From assembly GCA_001692895.1 (NCBI GenBank), contig KV748183.1, positions 2,666,001 to 2,730,000 of the forward strand: a DNA stretch of 64,000 bases. Direction: 5' to 3'. Position 1 is the first letter of the stretch. Every line of letters starts with the position of its first letter. The translations under genes and the position numbers were made by a program. The stretch is from Cenococcum geophilum 1.58 (taxonomy: Eukaryota; Ascomycota; Dothideomycetes; Gloniales; Gloniaceae). Under the pieces are notes generated by a model, which was not told where the DNA came from, did not search any database, and saw nothing but the letters and a program-made list of their open reading frames with translations. This document shows, piece after piece, positions 46,100-57,609 of the stretch.

Positions 46100-46672
46100 A
46101 GAGTTAGTACGTTACGTTTCCCGTTATATATATATAAGTTGCGGATTTTTATAACCTACTTACCCTATATCCTTTAGTAGAAAGTAGTAATATTAAACTA
46201 TAACTTGTTACAAGATAGAATTAATTATTACTTTAAAAACTTAGCTTTACTAGACTAGGTTTTCCTTATAGTAAGTACTTCTAAATTATGATCTAATATT
46301 AAAGGGCCAACGGAAGGAAATAAACGTCTCGTATTTTTTAGTGACGCCGTTCTACGCCTTTATATACTTAATAAATAGTACCTAAGTGGAATAGATATAG
46401 GTATGGACATAATAAGATAGGTAATGTATTCCTAATAAAATATAGAAAGTAGGGATAAATTAGTAAGGGATATTAGTATAAATGAAAAATTGTATAGAAT
46501 AGCGAAGGATTAGAATCTAAGAAAATATTTAAAGGAAAATCCCTCGCAAAGAGGTGAGGAGCTAAAGACTATACTTGCTTTAACGGTTAAAGCCATCCTT
46601 AGCGCTATATAAGTTGACTCTAAAAGAAATTTTAAGGCAGTATACTATGCTGTAAAGAAATTCCAGTCTTAA
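46100..46672 (+). pseudogene. RNase III-domain protein pseudogene
   Basis: One frame to the stop at 46672 reads YNLLQDRINYYFKNLALLD, then EGNKRLVFFSDAVLRLYILN (family signature ERLEFLGDAVL at 46315-46360), RDKLVRDISINEKLYRIAKD, NPSQRGEELKTILALTVKAI and VDSKRNFKAVYYAVKKF. This is the RNase III fold used to cleave dsRNA. The first signature glutamates appear replaced (N and V), and the late catalytic Glu is Lys (TVKAIL), the last a RIP-type change. No dsRNA-binding domain follows. Short stand-alone RNase III-like proteins are common in fungi, and many lack catalytic residues. Confidence 0.75.
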
Positions 46673-46869
46673 ACAGTTTGTATAAGGCATTTTATTTCGA
46701 TAATATAGTTAATTAAACGGCCGCTTAACCTACCTTCTTTAGTAGAGTTGCTTTGCAAAGAGGTGTTTTAGTAAATTGTTTATAGCTAATAACCGCTAGC
46801 TATTAGTAAACTATATCTATCCTAGACGCATATTACCTATAGCTATCTACTTTCTCTTCCGGTTTAAAG

Positions 46870-47590
46870 ATATCTCTTATAGTGGCTTGGCCTTAACTAA
46901 GTCCCTATTAATGCTAATAATAGCAGAGCGCTTAAATCTATTAGTATTAGTTATCGCCGCTTAGCGTTCTAGAGAATATTAGGGCCCCGCACGCCATTAT
47001 ATAGGACTTCTTAAACGCGGATATTATATACTAGCTCTTTAACCTCTTTACTAAGATAAGGCAAGCGCGCTAGGTCGGTGACTTCTCTACCCTATAACAT
47101 TAGCAGTATATGCATAATCCGTACACTAAGATTAAGGTTGTACTCTTAGACTAGGTTAATTATGCTAATAATACGCGGCCGGGCTTACTTGGTGTCTGCT
47201 TATTATGCGAGTCTTTATTAAATAAGTCGTTATCCTATATAACCTTACTTTCCGCATATATGGCCTTCCTACTCTGCCGTTATCATAAGCCGAATAATTG
47301 TAGAGTATAGCTTTCTCTTAAACTCTAACGCCGGAGGCGTCTTAACTCTTTTACTTTATGGTGTCTAATAGAATATGCGGTCGGTAGGCTATCTTTCTAG
47401 CACTTACTTATAACCGGCTGCTTAACTATAGGCCGCTGGTACTGCTGTATATTAAGCTCGCTAGCGAACAGTCGGTCGCATAGCTTAGGACCGAGCACTT
47501 CGGTATATAGGAGAGGGTTAAATAGCTATAAAGGCGGTTTAGAAGCCGGATAAAGGTTTAATAAACCTGGTTAAAGAGCGTCTCTAGTTT
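46870..47590 (-). pseudogene. Unidentified minus-strand gene
   Basis: A single minus frame of about 240 codons is interrupted only by TAG, TAA or TGA. It reads PLLYTEVLGPKLCDRLFASE, then QRPIVKQPVISKC, YSIRHHKVKELRRLRR, then LILVYGLCIYC and SYIMACGALIFSRTLSG. It has basic clusters and a hydrophobic end. Not recognised. Confidence 0.4.
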
Positions 47591-47919
47591 CTTAGGAAAA
47601 TCTACCCACTATCGCAATCTCTACGGATAGTGCTTATTATTTAGGTGCGAGTTAATATAAATTAGCTATAAATGGGGAGACTTAACCATAAAGTCGATTC
47701 CTTATTACGTGATTTAACGGCGCTAATATAGCGAAGTACTTTACTGGAATATGGCTAAGAACCTAAAATAGCTCTATAAGCCGCCCCTTGGTGATAAATA
47801 ACCGTATAACTCTATTTGATCTATGTTCTACCTAACGTCTTCTATATAATACCGCGGTTTAAGAACCCCCGGAAATGCAAATTAGATAGCCAAAGGGCTA
47901 TACAAGAGATGATTTAGTA

Positions 47920-48610
47920 AACTAGGGAAACTTTGGCTTTGTCTATCTGGACGCCTTATTAAAAAGTATTATTAAGATCCCTTACTTCGAAAACGACGAT
48001 GTAATTCTTATTAAAAGAGCTATATATAAGCGCTTTGACGAACGTGGCGGTAATATAGGGCTTTTACAATATCGAGGGCGTTATGACGCTGGTATTTAGC
48101 TTGAGTTTGTAAGTAATTATAATCTCCAAGCTTATCTTTAGGATTATAAGGACAACGTTACTTTAGAATAGCGGCTTTAATAGGGATAAGAAATTGCGGA
48201 TACAGTCGCTTTTATCTATTTAAACGGCGTAATCTATAGGGACCTGCAATGCTGTAATATTCTCTTAGACCAAGATTTGCATGCAAAAGTCGCCGACTTT
48301 AATAGCTTATCTTTAGATGGCTCTGCTCTCCTTATTACTGTAGCTTATAGTTATTAATACCCCAAAGAGCTACTATCGGTGTAGGTAGATATCTTCGCCC
48401 TTGGATCTACCCTATATAAGGTGGTAAGTAGCTAGACTCCTTTTAATAGTCAAACTAATAAAAAGATTAAAAAGTTATTTAAAAGCCATTGATTCCCTAA
48501 CACGGAATACTTAGGTCTTATAGGCCATATTATTATAAACTACTAGGAAGGAAGTTATTACAGTGCAGATAAAGTTATAGAAAAATTTAAAGGTATATTA
48601 TTTTTGCTAA
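47920..48610 (+). pseudogene. Protein kinase pseudogene
   Basis: The frame reads IKRAIYKRFDERGGNIGLLQ, then YRGRYDAGIxLEFVSN, the catalytic loop IYRDLQCCNILLDQDLHAKV (family HRDLxxxN, 48230-48290), ADFNSLSLDG (family DFG, Gly lost), YPKELLSV, and DIFALGSTLYKVV (48390-48420) with EGSYYSADKVIEKFKG at the end. The order and spacing are those of a fungal Ser/Thr-type kinase. His of the HRD is now Tyr and Gly of DFG is Asn. The N-lobe glycine loop is not clear, so the gene may be truncated or always short. Confidence 0.8.
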
Positions 48611-48651
48611 AAACTTTATTACTAATAACAAGTCTAGAGAGCCGTTAAATT

Positions 48652-48955
48652 ACTCCTAAATCCTTTAACCCCTCCAAAACAGCAGCATTAGCCTTTACGA
48701 TATCGGCATTTGGGTTGCTTGCGGCGGTCTTATAGGATCGGAGATTAGCACGTCAATATTTACCCTTTATCGGCTTTTGGTCTAAGTAAGGAGTTTCGCT
48801 ATCTAGTGCGTTTAGGTAATAGTCCCAGATCTTGTGGTCGACCGCGTAGTTACACGTATACTTTTTAGGGAAAGATATATAGTGGCATATCTTATTTACT
48901 GTACTCTCGCAGTGTAATTTAATAAATGTTTGTAGACGTTTTGGAAGGTTTTAAG
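48652..48955 (-). pseudogene. Small unidentified gene with a single internal stop
   Basis: The minus frame reads LPKRLQTFIKLHCESTVNKI, then FPKKYTCNYAVDHKIWDYYL, NALDSETPYLDQKPIKGKY, one TGA, RANLRSYKTAASNPNADIVK and ends LEGLKDLGVI with a stop at about 48652. Two closely spaced Cys in a polar protein could suggest a small domain, but no family is recognised. Confidence 0.45.
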
Positions 48956-50139
48956 GTAGTAGTTAATATTTAAAATATTTAATAATAGGAAGCGGGGAAG
49001 AGATTGCGTGTGCTATAATAATGCTAAAATGTATTCTGAAAATAGGATGGTGTTAAAATTAATACTATAAAAATATAGTTTAATATAAGCACGCTAATGC
49101 ATATCAATACGTACTATTATCACGCCTTAGCAGATACCCCTCCTTTGCTAGGCAAAATTCCCCAAATATATGTTTATGAAAGCAGAGTATCTTAAAACTT
49201 TCAAATTATATACTTTTTTAATAGAGCTATAGTATGGGCCGTGCGCTATAAAAACTTGTTTAAGGAATGTCTTAGGAGAGGAGTAGGGATTAAAGTAGAG
49301 ATAGGGTAATAGGCACCTGGAATAGGATAATAATATTACTATTCTTCTCCTTCTATCTCTAGCTTTAGATCTTCATTAATAGACATTTTAATTATGCAGG
49401 CCTGTATCCTTCTGAGGGTTTAACCTAAAACGGTTTAATATATGGTTAAACTTCGGATAAAGGTCTAGGAACGAGATAAAGAAGGCTTCGCTGCGGATAG
49501 TCTATAACTGTTAGCAATATAATTAAATAATTTTTACTTAAATTTTCTTAGTATTTAAATTATAATATAAGGGCCCTTTATTAAATTAATTATTTTTAAG
49601 TCTCTTTCCATTTTTTAAATCTTATTAATGATAATATTTCTAGATACGTAATTAATATTAGCGACTTAGTTAATTGAGGTATAAGTATAGTAGGAAGGAC
49701 GTATGCAAGCCTATATAATTAGATTGTTTATAAATAAGGATCTAAAGCTAGAGAAAAGGAAAGGAAAGGAAAGGACCTTAGATAAGTAGCGCCGCTTAAA
49801 GTCTTATCCCTTAACCCATTAGGGCGAGTAGAGGGAAGGCCTATACGCAAACACTAAAATTAGAACAACGCGTAAGTTAGAATTTAACTATTAAATATAC
49901 CACTACTATGCCTTCTAATTACGCTAGACTTAATATAGACCTTGTTCAGAAGACTTAATATAAGATTCCCCTAAATAAGATGGCGAAAAAAACCCCCCCA
50001 AAGCCTTAGCCATTCTCCGAATTTTATATTCCTAAGCACGACTACTAAATCCCACTAATCTAATTGGTAGGCTCTTATTAATAACCTACATACCTAAGTT
50101 AACGGGTTAAGGGATATAATCTTCTAGTTATATAACTAT
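48956..50139. other. AT-rich intergenic region
   Basis: No gene recognised across about 1.2 kb. There are short purine-rich phrases (gaaaggaaaggaaagga at 49755-49772) but no coding frame or clear terminal repeats. Confidence 0.4.
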
Positions 50140-50176
50140 AGCTATCTGTTAAGTTCTGCCGTTTTCTACTAGTGCT
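50140..50176 (-). repeat. LTR-like terminal repeat, left copy
   Basis: The reverse complement begins TGTTACAGCACTAGTAG and continues AAAACGGCAGAACTTAAC. It matches 57565-57600 in the same orientation and resembles the start of the gypsy LTRs (TGTAACGGCACT). The full LTR extent was not defined. Confidence 0.5.
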
Positions 50177-50629
50177 GTAACAATTAAGGTAATACAAATA
50201 CCCGATTATTATTACTCCCTTAGCAGATATTATATAATTATATTTAAACTCTAAATTATAGAATATATTAAAAAGTATATGCTTTATATATTTTATAATA
50301 AGACTACTTTTTTACTTTAATCCTATTGTAGGGTTAACTATCTAGGATCGTATAAAGCTCTTATGGTTATAAGTACCGAGACAGTCTAATAAAAATTTAA
50401 CCTCTTTCCTCTTCTTAGCTATATTAATTAAATATACTATACTACCTGCAGGATTAAATAAGACTATTCTACATTTTAGCGCATATATCCTTCCAGTATC
50501 TATAGTACCAACTTTATTCCTTTTTATTAAGGTAAAGAAATATTTATAATTAAGCGCGGAAAGCATATAAGGAAGTGCTATATTTCTTATACCTTTATTA
50601 TTTAGGAAAAGATAAATATTTCTTTCCTA

Positions 50630-51290
50630 TAAATAGAAAATGATAGGAAATAGCCGGATAGCTTTTACTAGATTATTTTATCGATCTAGTTATAAGAACG
50701 GAAAAGGCCCGTAGGTTACTTCTTATCCTAGTAGATTGGCAATATCCTATATCTCTAAAGGGTATCTTAGCCGCCGCGATGGTGACCCCAGTTAGTCTAG
50801 TACCTGCCCCCGCTACGGCCCTAGCACCCGCTCTCGCTTTTGCTCTGGCTCTAGCGCCTACTCTTACTCTTACTCTAGCTCTAACGCCTACTCTTACTCT
50901 TACTCTGGCTCTAGCGCCTACTTTAGCTCTAGCTCTAGCTCTGGCTCTAGCTTTAGCACCTGTTTTTACTCTTACTTTAGCACCTGCTCTAGTTTGCCTA
51001 AGTTAGGTAAAGTAAGCTAGGGTAAGCTAGAGATAGATAGTGAATTAGAGAAAGTATTAGAGACTTTAAAGGATAAATATAATGGAGAAACTGTACTTGC
51101 ATTAGTATTACCGGAAAGTTTTAAGAATAATGTAAGAAGTTCTACCTCTGCCGTTAGGTAGCCAAAGAAGGAGAAATAAATATCTCTTTTAACCGCAAAT
51201 GAGCTAATATACAATTCTGGCTCCTTCTCCGCTAGCCTATAGATATATCTTAAATAAAGATATTCTTGGTTAATTTGATAAGATTTATTA
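50630..51290 (+). pseudogene. Ser/Tyr-repeat protein with acidic helical tail, unknown
   Basis: The plus frame reads GNSRIAFTRLFYRSSYKNGK, then SRLAISYISKGYLSRRDGDP, CPRYGPSTRSRFCSGSS. A low-complexity block of Ser-Tyr pairs (AYSYSYSSSNAYSYSYSGSS) at about 50850-50990 is followed by LEIDSELEKVLETLKDKYNG and ETVLALVLPESFKNNVRSST. The repeat is encoded by a 6-bp minisatellite, whose +1 frame gives an artefactual Ala/Leu/Pro open frame (50779-51006). No family recognised. Confidence 0.45.
50815..50990. repeat. 6-bp minisatellite (gctcta / actctt variants)
   Basis: Tandem hexamers (gctctagctctggctcta, tactcttactcttactct) run for about 175 bases within the Ser/Tyr-repeat gene. Confidence 0.85.
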
Positions 51291-51479
51291 AAAGGGCGTC
51301 TATAAAGGTGAGTTATGGGGTACTTTTATGCATCTTAAGTAAGCGACGAAAGGGGTTTCTATATACTATAGGCTGTGATATCCTTTATAGCATCGCAAAT
51401 TTTTTATTTAATAACTTTAATTTATGGCTTAATGCGATAGCGCTTTTCTAGGAAGTGGGTTTTAAGAAAATGATAAATA

Positions 51480-53010
51480 AGCTGCTAGTTAGGACTCTCT
51501 TTTTAAAGTTTAATTATCTTTAGCGACGTGTAACTTTGCTTAGATATAAGACTAGCAAATAGAGACTATATACGTTCGCTAATAACTACCTTTAGTTTTA
51601 ACTCTCTTTTATCCTTAAGGCAGGGGATTCCAGTTAACTATGGAGAGTGACGTATAGTAGCTAGCCACATCGTTTTATACGTAATAGAAAATGCAATAGT
51701 TTGAGATACTTTGATAATGTGAAAAGAGCCTTCGGTAAGCTTAATTTTTGCCCTAGTGTTGCGTAAATAGCTTTTATATATGCTGGACCGGAGAGTTTTA
51801 TTAATATTTATAGGAAATAGGGACTTTAAAGCCTTTACTGGAGCCTCTAGATACTTAGTATCTTCTATAAACAACAGGAGTAAAGGAATGCGTCCCTTAA
51901 TATTTATAGCGCGTTAGTATATTCCTTTTCTACTATGTCTATCTCTTACTATAGGAAATAACTGACCGTTTTTTATTTGTAATTTAATCTCTTTTTAGTC
52001 ATAGTTTAAGTATATAAGAGCTAGCAGTTGTATTATACAAACAGTTCTTAAGTTTAGATAATATAGGTAAAGTTCCCTAAGGATCTCTAACTAAGTTATT
52101 TGAATATATTCTAGATAATAGACAAACTCCTAATATAGATTAGCTAGCGTCTAGCTGTATAGGAAATACCTAATACCTTATCGCATTTCATTATTAGGAT
52201 ATAATATAAGGTTCCTATTTTAAACGTTGCCCAGAGGCCAATAAACTTTATTAGATTATTAAAAGCTCGCCTTAACAACTTATCCTTCCTTTTAGTTAAT
52301 GTTTGTATATCTTTCCTCTTGCTTAGTAAAAGCCGATTAATCTAAATATCGTACCACCTATTGTTACGAGACTTATAATAGCGTAAGTTGTGATAAATAT
52401 CGCTATTATAGAAGGGACGGGAATGGGAATAGTTGGTTTAAAAAGCGTCTTTATAGATATTAGGGAGATTTATACCTAGTTAGATATTTCTTAGTTATTA
52501 TTTAGGAACTGACTAAAAGAATAGAAGTCTACTGCCCACCACCTTTTATCGGCATTAAAAAATCGCTTCGCTGCCTTAATTTGGTGTCTACCTTCTAGAT
52601 AAACAAATAATCTATCTCTATAGGAAAGTGTCTTTAGTATGTTAATATACTGTATAAATTCTTCTACTATTATCTCTGACGCCTATAAGATATTATTAAT
52701 ATCTTTATTATAAATTAAGGCTTTTACCTAGTTCTTTAGATTAAGATTATCGCAGCCCTCTATATAAAATGTATTAATAAGATGCTGTATATAGTTGTTA
52801 TTTACGGTTTAAGTAGGTTGAACTTCTAGCCCTTTAACGGCTAGATTTTTTAGGCGGACTTTAGTAGAACTATAGTAATATCCTTGTCTATCGTGGAAAT
52901 TATAGTAATCGTTATTTAAATTATCTATAGCTTGTTAGGGTTTCCCCTAGAGGGTAAGAGGCCCTAATAAGGATGCTGTTACTATAGGTAGTTTCTATTT
53001 TTACCTAAAA
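51480..53010 (-). pseudogene. DUF3723-family protein pseudogene
   Basis: Minus-strand landmarks in order: QGYYYSSTKVRLKNLAVKGL and FYIEGCDNLNLKNxVKALIY near 52800-52700, RLFVYLEGRHQIKAAKRFFN then ADKRWWAVDFYSF at 52595-52520, NRWYDIxINRLLLSKRKDI near 52330, RAFNNLIKFIGLWATFKIGT and LIMKCDKVLGI near 52200, then KLQIKNGQLFPIVRD, and MFIEDTKYLEAPVKALKSLF from 51874, with ITYKTMWLATIRHSP. This is the DUF3723 pattern (GRHR/K...RWWxVD; LFED/IEDTKYLE; LW...RH/P). The function of the family is unknown. It is recurrent in ascomycete accessory DNA and in Starship elements. At least one frame change occurs. Confidence 0.8.
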
Positions 53011-53029
53011 CCACTACCCCTAATATATA

Positions 53030-56000
53030 TATATTAAATATTCCCGTTTTCTCTTTATCTATAGTAAGTATATCTCTCTGCGATTATATCTCGTGGCTGT
53101 AAATTGCCGGCTCTAATAGCCTTATAATTAGCGATACTAGTCGTTTCCGGCATTTAGTAGATAAACTTCCGAAACCACACTTATAGACACTATTAATAGT
53201 CTTTTTTTATAGCAAAACGGGTGGAAATAAAGATACGGCGTTGCGTTTTCTTTTCCCCTATAATAATACTAAAAGAAATTAATCCGGAGGCATAGCAAAT
53301 ATACGTGTAAATAATGCAATAATACACGCAGAACACCCTATATTCTTTGCTAATAGAAATGCTAAAGTTATACTTCCGCCAAAGCAGACACCGTTAACTT
53401 GCTATAAAATAACAACGTATCCGCTTATATGGCCATGCNTAAATACCCAAACGGCGCTTGACGTGGCCTTTACCCGTATTATCCTACCACAGTATAGTGT
53501 TCTTATAATTTTTGTAAACAACTTTGATAGTATAAACCTACTCCTCGGCTAGCTTGTATAATGGACCGCTTTAAATATTTTTTTAAACCTACCTAAAAAT
53601 ATTCGGCCGAGGCTTATTTTAGTATTCTCTATAAGCAATAAAGCTTATAATTAATAAGCGATGCGAACTATTAGTACGAATTCCTATATCCGGGCGATGT
53701 TTCCTTTAATTATCGTTTTTCTAATTAATGAGAAGCTCTCGCCCCTGGCCTGCTTTTGTCCATTAAAGGAGCAGCTTATAAAAGAAATTGACCTTTTTAG
53801 GGATGCTCGCCGTCGATCCTGTTAGCTCTTCTTAGCTACTTATCTTGAAGGATTATATTAAGCTTGCTTAAGATATACTATATAAACTATTACTAAAGCG
53901 TTTAATCCCGTTATGGCTATAAGAACGTATACAATTTATAACGGCGTATTACTAAACCACCTCCGAAACTTCTTATAAATAGGCGTTAAATATGTTATAT
54001 TGTACGAAGATATTACCACGTATATTGCTTCGAGCCTCTTTTTAGACGCTTATTCTTATGGTGCCCCTTATAAGCTCCCCTAAATATTAAGTCTTTTTTT
54101 CTTACTAAGATATTACAATATTTTCACCTAAAATTCTCCTGCGGCTATATAAACAGTCTTGCCTAAAAGCCTTTAATTTAGTCTATAACGTTAAAGAGCT
54201 TGCCTTAAAGCAATTTTAGAAGGTAGAGGAGAAGTTCTGCCGCAATTTCTAAGAACTATAAAAATGGACTAGGGAAAACGATGATGCGTCCTCCGTAGAG
54301 TTGTATATAAGTGTGGCTTAATCTACCGAAATTATCTAGTCGACTTTAAAGTCTAGTAAAACGTGCCTTTACTATCTTGTGCGTATCCCGTAATACATAC
54401 TTAGCTACGGTTATTCAGTATATAATACTTACGTTAAAATGTTTAGTAAAGGTATTCTCGGTACTGAATATAAGTTTACTATATTAGAATGTATTCTTTA
54501 CAGAGCTGGCTTCCTTACTGCACTAATTAAACTACTAACTTATAGGGTTAGAATTCTTAGTATTAATGGCGGTAGGATAAGGGGGGTAGTTCCTTTAGAG
54601 TTCCTTATCCTTTTATAGAAGACTCTAGGTTCCGAATGCAAATTGCAAGATTTCTTTGATTTAACTGTGGGTATAAGCTCTAGTAAGAACGAGATATATT
54701 TAATTTAAACAGGATAATAACCAAACTACTAGGAGGATTAATTGTTCTTAGTATAGGTCTCTGCTTATAGGACGTTATATAGTGTAGTAAGAACTTTAAA
54801 TCTATTATAAGGAGATTTTCCGCAGAGCAAAAGAAAAAGAAATCCATTTTTGGCGATATTAAAAAGCTTATTAAGGCTTGGAGGTCTAACGGCTACTATA
54901 ATGCGATTGCTCTAGAATCTTTACTAAAGGAGACATTTGGCGATTAATGAATGTTTAGAAACCTACAGCTATTGGGCAAAAAGGTAGCAGTTATTACTAC
55001 TTTAATTTTAACTAATTAGGCGCACGTCTTCGCAAATTATAATGCGCATGAAACAGGTTTTGGTACACTATATTCCCTTTTTTTACTTCTTTATTAAATA
55101 TAGAATCCTAATTAAGGTAAAGGATATAAGCGGGAAAGAGAAATTAATATATGGGAAGCGTAAGTATTTCTAAGAATACTTAAAGCTTATACTAATCCTT
55201 TTATAAAGCAAGAGCTACCTCGGCCGCTCTAATGTAAGATTTAGCGCTTAGTAATATATTTAAGCTAATTATATAAGTTTATTTCCCTAAGTAGATCTAA
55301 AAAATAGCCCTTGCTTAGATGGTGCGCTACTATATAATAATCCAATCGGAATTAGTTTATAGGAAAGCAAGTATATCTAGCCCGAATAATCTCCTAATGT
55401 GGTCCTTTTTCTAAGGACTGCAATATCGGATCCTTAGCTAAATACAATATCCCGATTCCTATGCCGATTCCTATCCCAATTCCTACCCTAGGGGGCAAAA
55501 AGTATCTATAACTCACTTTCTTCCTATATAGATGGTTAGAAACAATGGCAAGGTATATATAATAGTCTTAATGAAAATTTAAGGGAAGATTACTTCCGAT
55601 TAAATATTAAAGTAGGATAAGTATTTAGGCTTAATAATATCACGCAAATGGATAACCTATAAAGAGCAGTTTAATTCTAACCCTTAGGAAAGTCTAAACG
55701 GGAAGGAGTAGTCTTAGCGCTGCTTATATCTTCGTTCTATCTAAAGTTAAACTGCTTACTATATTATAAGAATGGGTTTTATAGATGCGAAGGAGTTATA
55801 TATTACCGAAATAACAGTTATGCTATTATATATGCCCTAACTAAGCTGTTCTCGTCTTTCTTAGAGTTTACTAATAAGACAACTAGCGAAAGAGGCCTTT
55901 TAGCTGTTTTTAAAGGAGAAGAAGACATCTGCTTATAGTGCCAACGATATAGTAAACAGATTGTTTTCTATATTAGACACCTACGCGATATAATTACTCT

Positions 56001-56240
56001 TTCCCTAAAAATAGACGAGCTAAACTACTAAAAACTCAGCGGCTTCCTATATAGCGTAGAGTGGTTTATAAAACAATAGAGGCTTAATACTTAGTTTAGG
56101 ACCGCAGACCATTATATTCCTAGAGCTTTTTTTTATTCTAAATACGATATAACTAGGCTTTAACACCACAAGCGTAAAGATTATAAGGCTGCGTGGCCAC
56201 CGTTAAAACGACAGCAGTAGGTGTAGTTATTTATATCTGC
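53030..56240 (+). pseudogene. Large P-loop / Cys-motif / patatin-like phospholipase protein pseudogene
   Basis: The N-terminal domain begins ISDTSRFRHLVDKLPKPHL and continues LLIVFFYSKTGGNKDTALRF (53195-53250). This is the position of a GxTGxGKST P-loop in intact relatives, here mutated. HPIFFANRNAKVIL (an ADCEG-like Walker B) and DVAFTRIILPQYSVLIIFV follow. A middle region leads to a Cys/His-rich motif with most Cys lost (TCLYYLVRIPxYILSYGYS, about 54365). The patatin core is VRILSINGGRIRGVVPLEFL (oxyanion loop, 54566), VGISSS (catalytic Ser motif GxSxS at 54670) and PCLDGALLYNNPIGISL (DG[G/A] at 55318). The C-terminus reads YYKNGFYRCEGVIYYR and KLSGFLYSVEWFIKQ. A frame change near 54070-54100 is an intron or indel. 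The predicted activity is lipid acyl hydrolysis. Confidence 0.8.
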
Positions 56241-56419
56241 ATTCTATAATTAGATAGCATAATTAATTATAAAATGTCCTATCTTTACGCTCTGTTTGCA
56301 GATATGTAATAGAGTATAGCTTTAGGTAGCAGAGCCATATTATTCCCTAGGCTTTTAATTAATAAGACCTATTAACCCAGACCTCTAAAACAATTGTTTC
56401 TTACTAAAGGAAACATTCT

Positions 56420-57300
56420 ACCTAAACTTCCTATTGCTATTAACTCTGGAAGTTTATTTCCAGCTTTGCCCCAGCTAAAGGCCTTAATTCTATAGAATGA
56501 ATCTCCTTGGCTAAAGTACTGTGAGATACTTAATAAAGACTAGGCAGGCGCGTATGTAATTACGCACAAGAATAACTCTAAATTTATAGCAGTTGTAATT
56601 AAACGGAGACCTATAACGCACTAAAGTCGGAACTAGATTACGCTTAAACCAGTAAAACACCCAAACATTATTTCTCTTGAAGAAGCTTTTATTTCCTAGG
56701 ATATTTACTTAATTTATGAGCATTTATATATTAATGTAACGCTAAGAGAAATTCGAGCAAGCCCATTAATTACGTTTAGAGATTACGAGCTGGCTATAAT
56801 TTGTAAAGAAGTAAGTTTTAAAGGCCCTTTATATTCTTTAACTTATAAGTTCCTTAGGTTTTAACTGGAGTTTATTTTATTTACAATAAGTTAGGTATTT
56901 AGTACGGTCTTCTAAGTATAAAAAACGTTCTTATCTTATAAACAGGAGATATTAGGCTTAGTACGTTTCTATATAATACTCTAAAGCTTGAACTAAACCT
57001 AGAGAAGTAAATGTTAGCGATAGTATGTTATAACGGAGCCTCGATAAAGCAGCTGATATTAGAGCCATTGGTTTAATATTAATTGAGCTTATTAAGCCCT
57101 TATCTAGTTTTTTAAATGCAGGTTCCTTAGCACCTATTTATTTAGACCAATAGACCAAAAGCGCTTTCGAATTCTGGAAGAAATTAAAAACTGTACCTAT
57201 AGTAGAGCTTCTACGGGTAGGGTATCTAAGCAACGTTTTCTTTACCGCAATTAATAGTAGTAGGACGACTTTCTTTAAAAATCACCTGGACTAGCCTATC
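56420..57300 (+). pseudogene. Kinase-like domain pseudogene
   Basis: In a different frame from the patatin gene: PNIISLEEAFIS then DIYLIYEHLYINVTLREI (56660-56760, kinase beta4/5 and alphaD style), LITFRDYELAIICKEV, then AADIRAIGLILIELIKPLSS near 57050 (family DIWALGxxxxEL), and SAFEFWKKLKTVPIVELLR. The catalytic loop region between is too damaged to read. This resembles the degenerate kinase-like domains common in fungal accessory genes. Confidence 0.55.
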
Positions 57301-57564
57301 TTATACCACATGCCATAACTATTGAAAAGTATCATATTATAGATATTAAAGATAACGAATTATAAAGCTATTTATAGTATAAAATTAAATTAGTATAAGC
57401 CCCTAAACAAAATATATAAATATAAAATTGTAAATATATATGCCTTATGCTAAAGCTATTCCATGCCTTGTAAAGAAACCATTAATGGTGTTATAGGCTA
57501 GTTAGTGATTATTATGGTATATAAGGGAATTTATAAGGTAGAGGATATCGCTATTATGTGATCG

Positions 57565-57602
57565 TAGGGAGTTCTGCCGTTTTCTGCCAGTGCCGTAATA
57601 GT
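57565..57602 (-). repeat. LTR-like terminal repeat, right copy
   Basis: The reverse complement begins TATTACGGCACTGGCAG and continues AAAACGGCAGAACTCCC. It matches 50140-50176 in the same orientation. Together they bracket the Ser/Tyr-repeat, DUF3723, patatin and kinase-like genes. Confidence 0.5.
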
Positions 57603-57609
57603 AAGTTTA

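Noticed and set aside
50779-51006. Open 75-codon Ala/Leu/Pro-rich frame
   Set aside because: It is the out-of-frame reading of a hexanucleotide minisatellite; the neighbouring frame continues into coherent protein on both sides.
51638-51874. Independent 78-residue minus-strand gene
   Set aside because: It is the least damaged part of the DUF3723 gene (IEDTKYLE region), not a separate gene.
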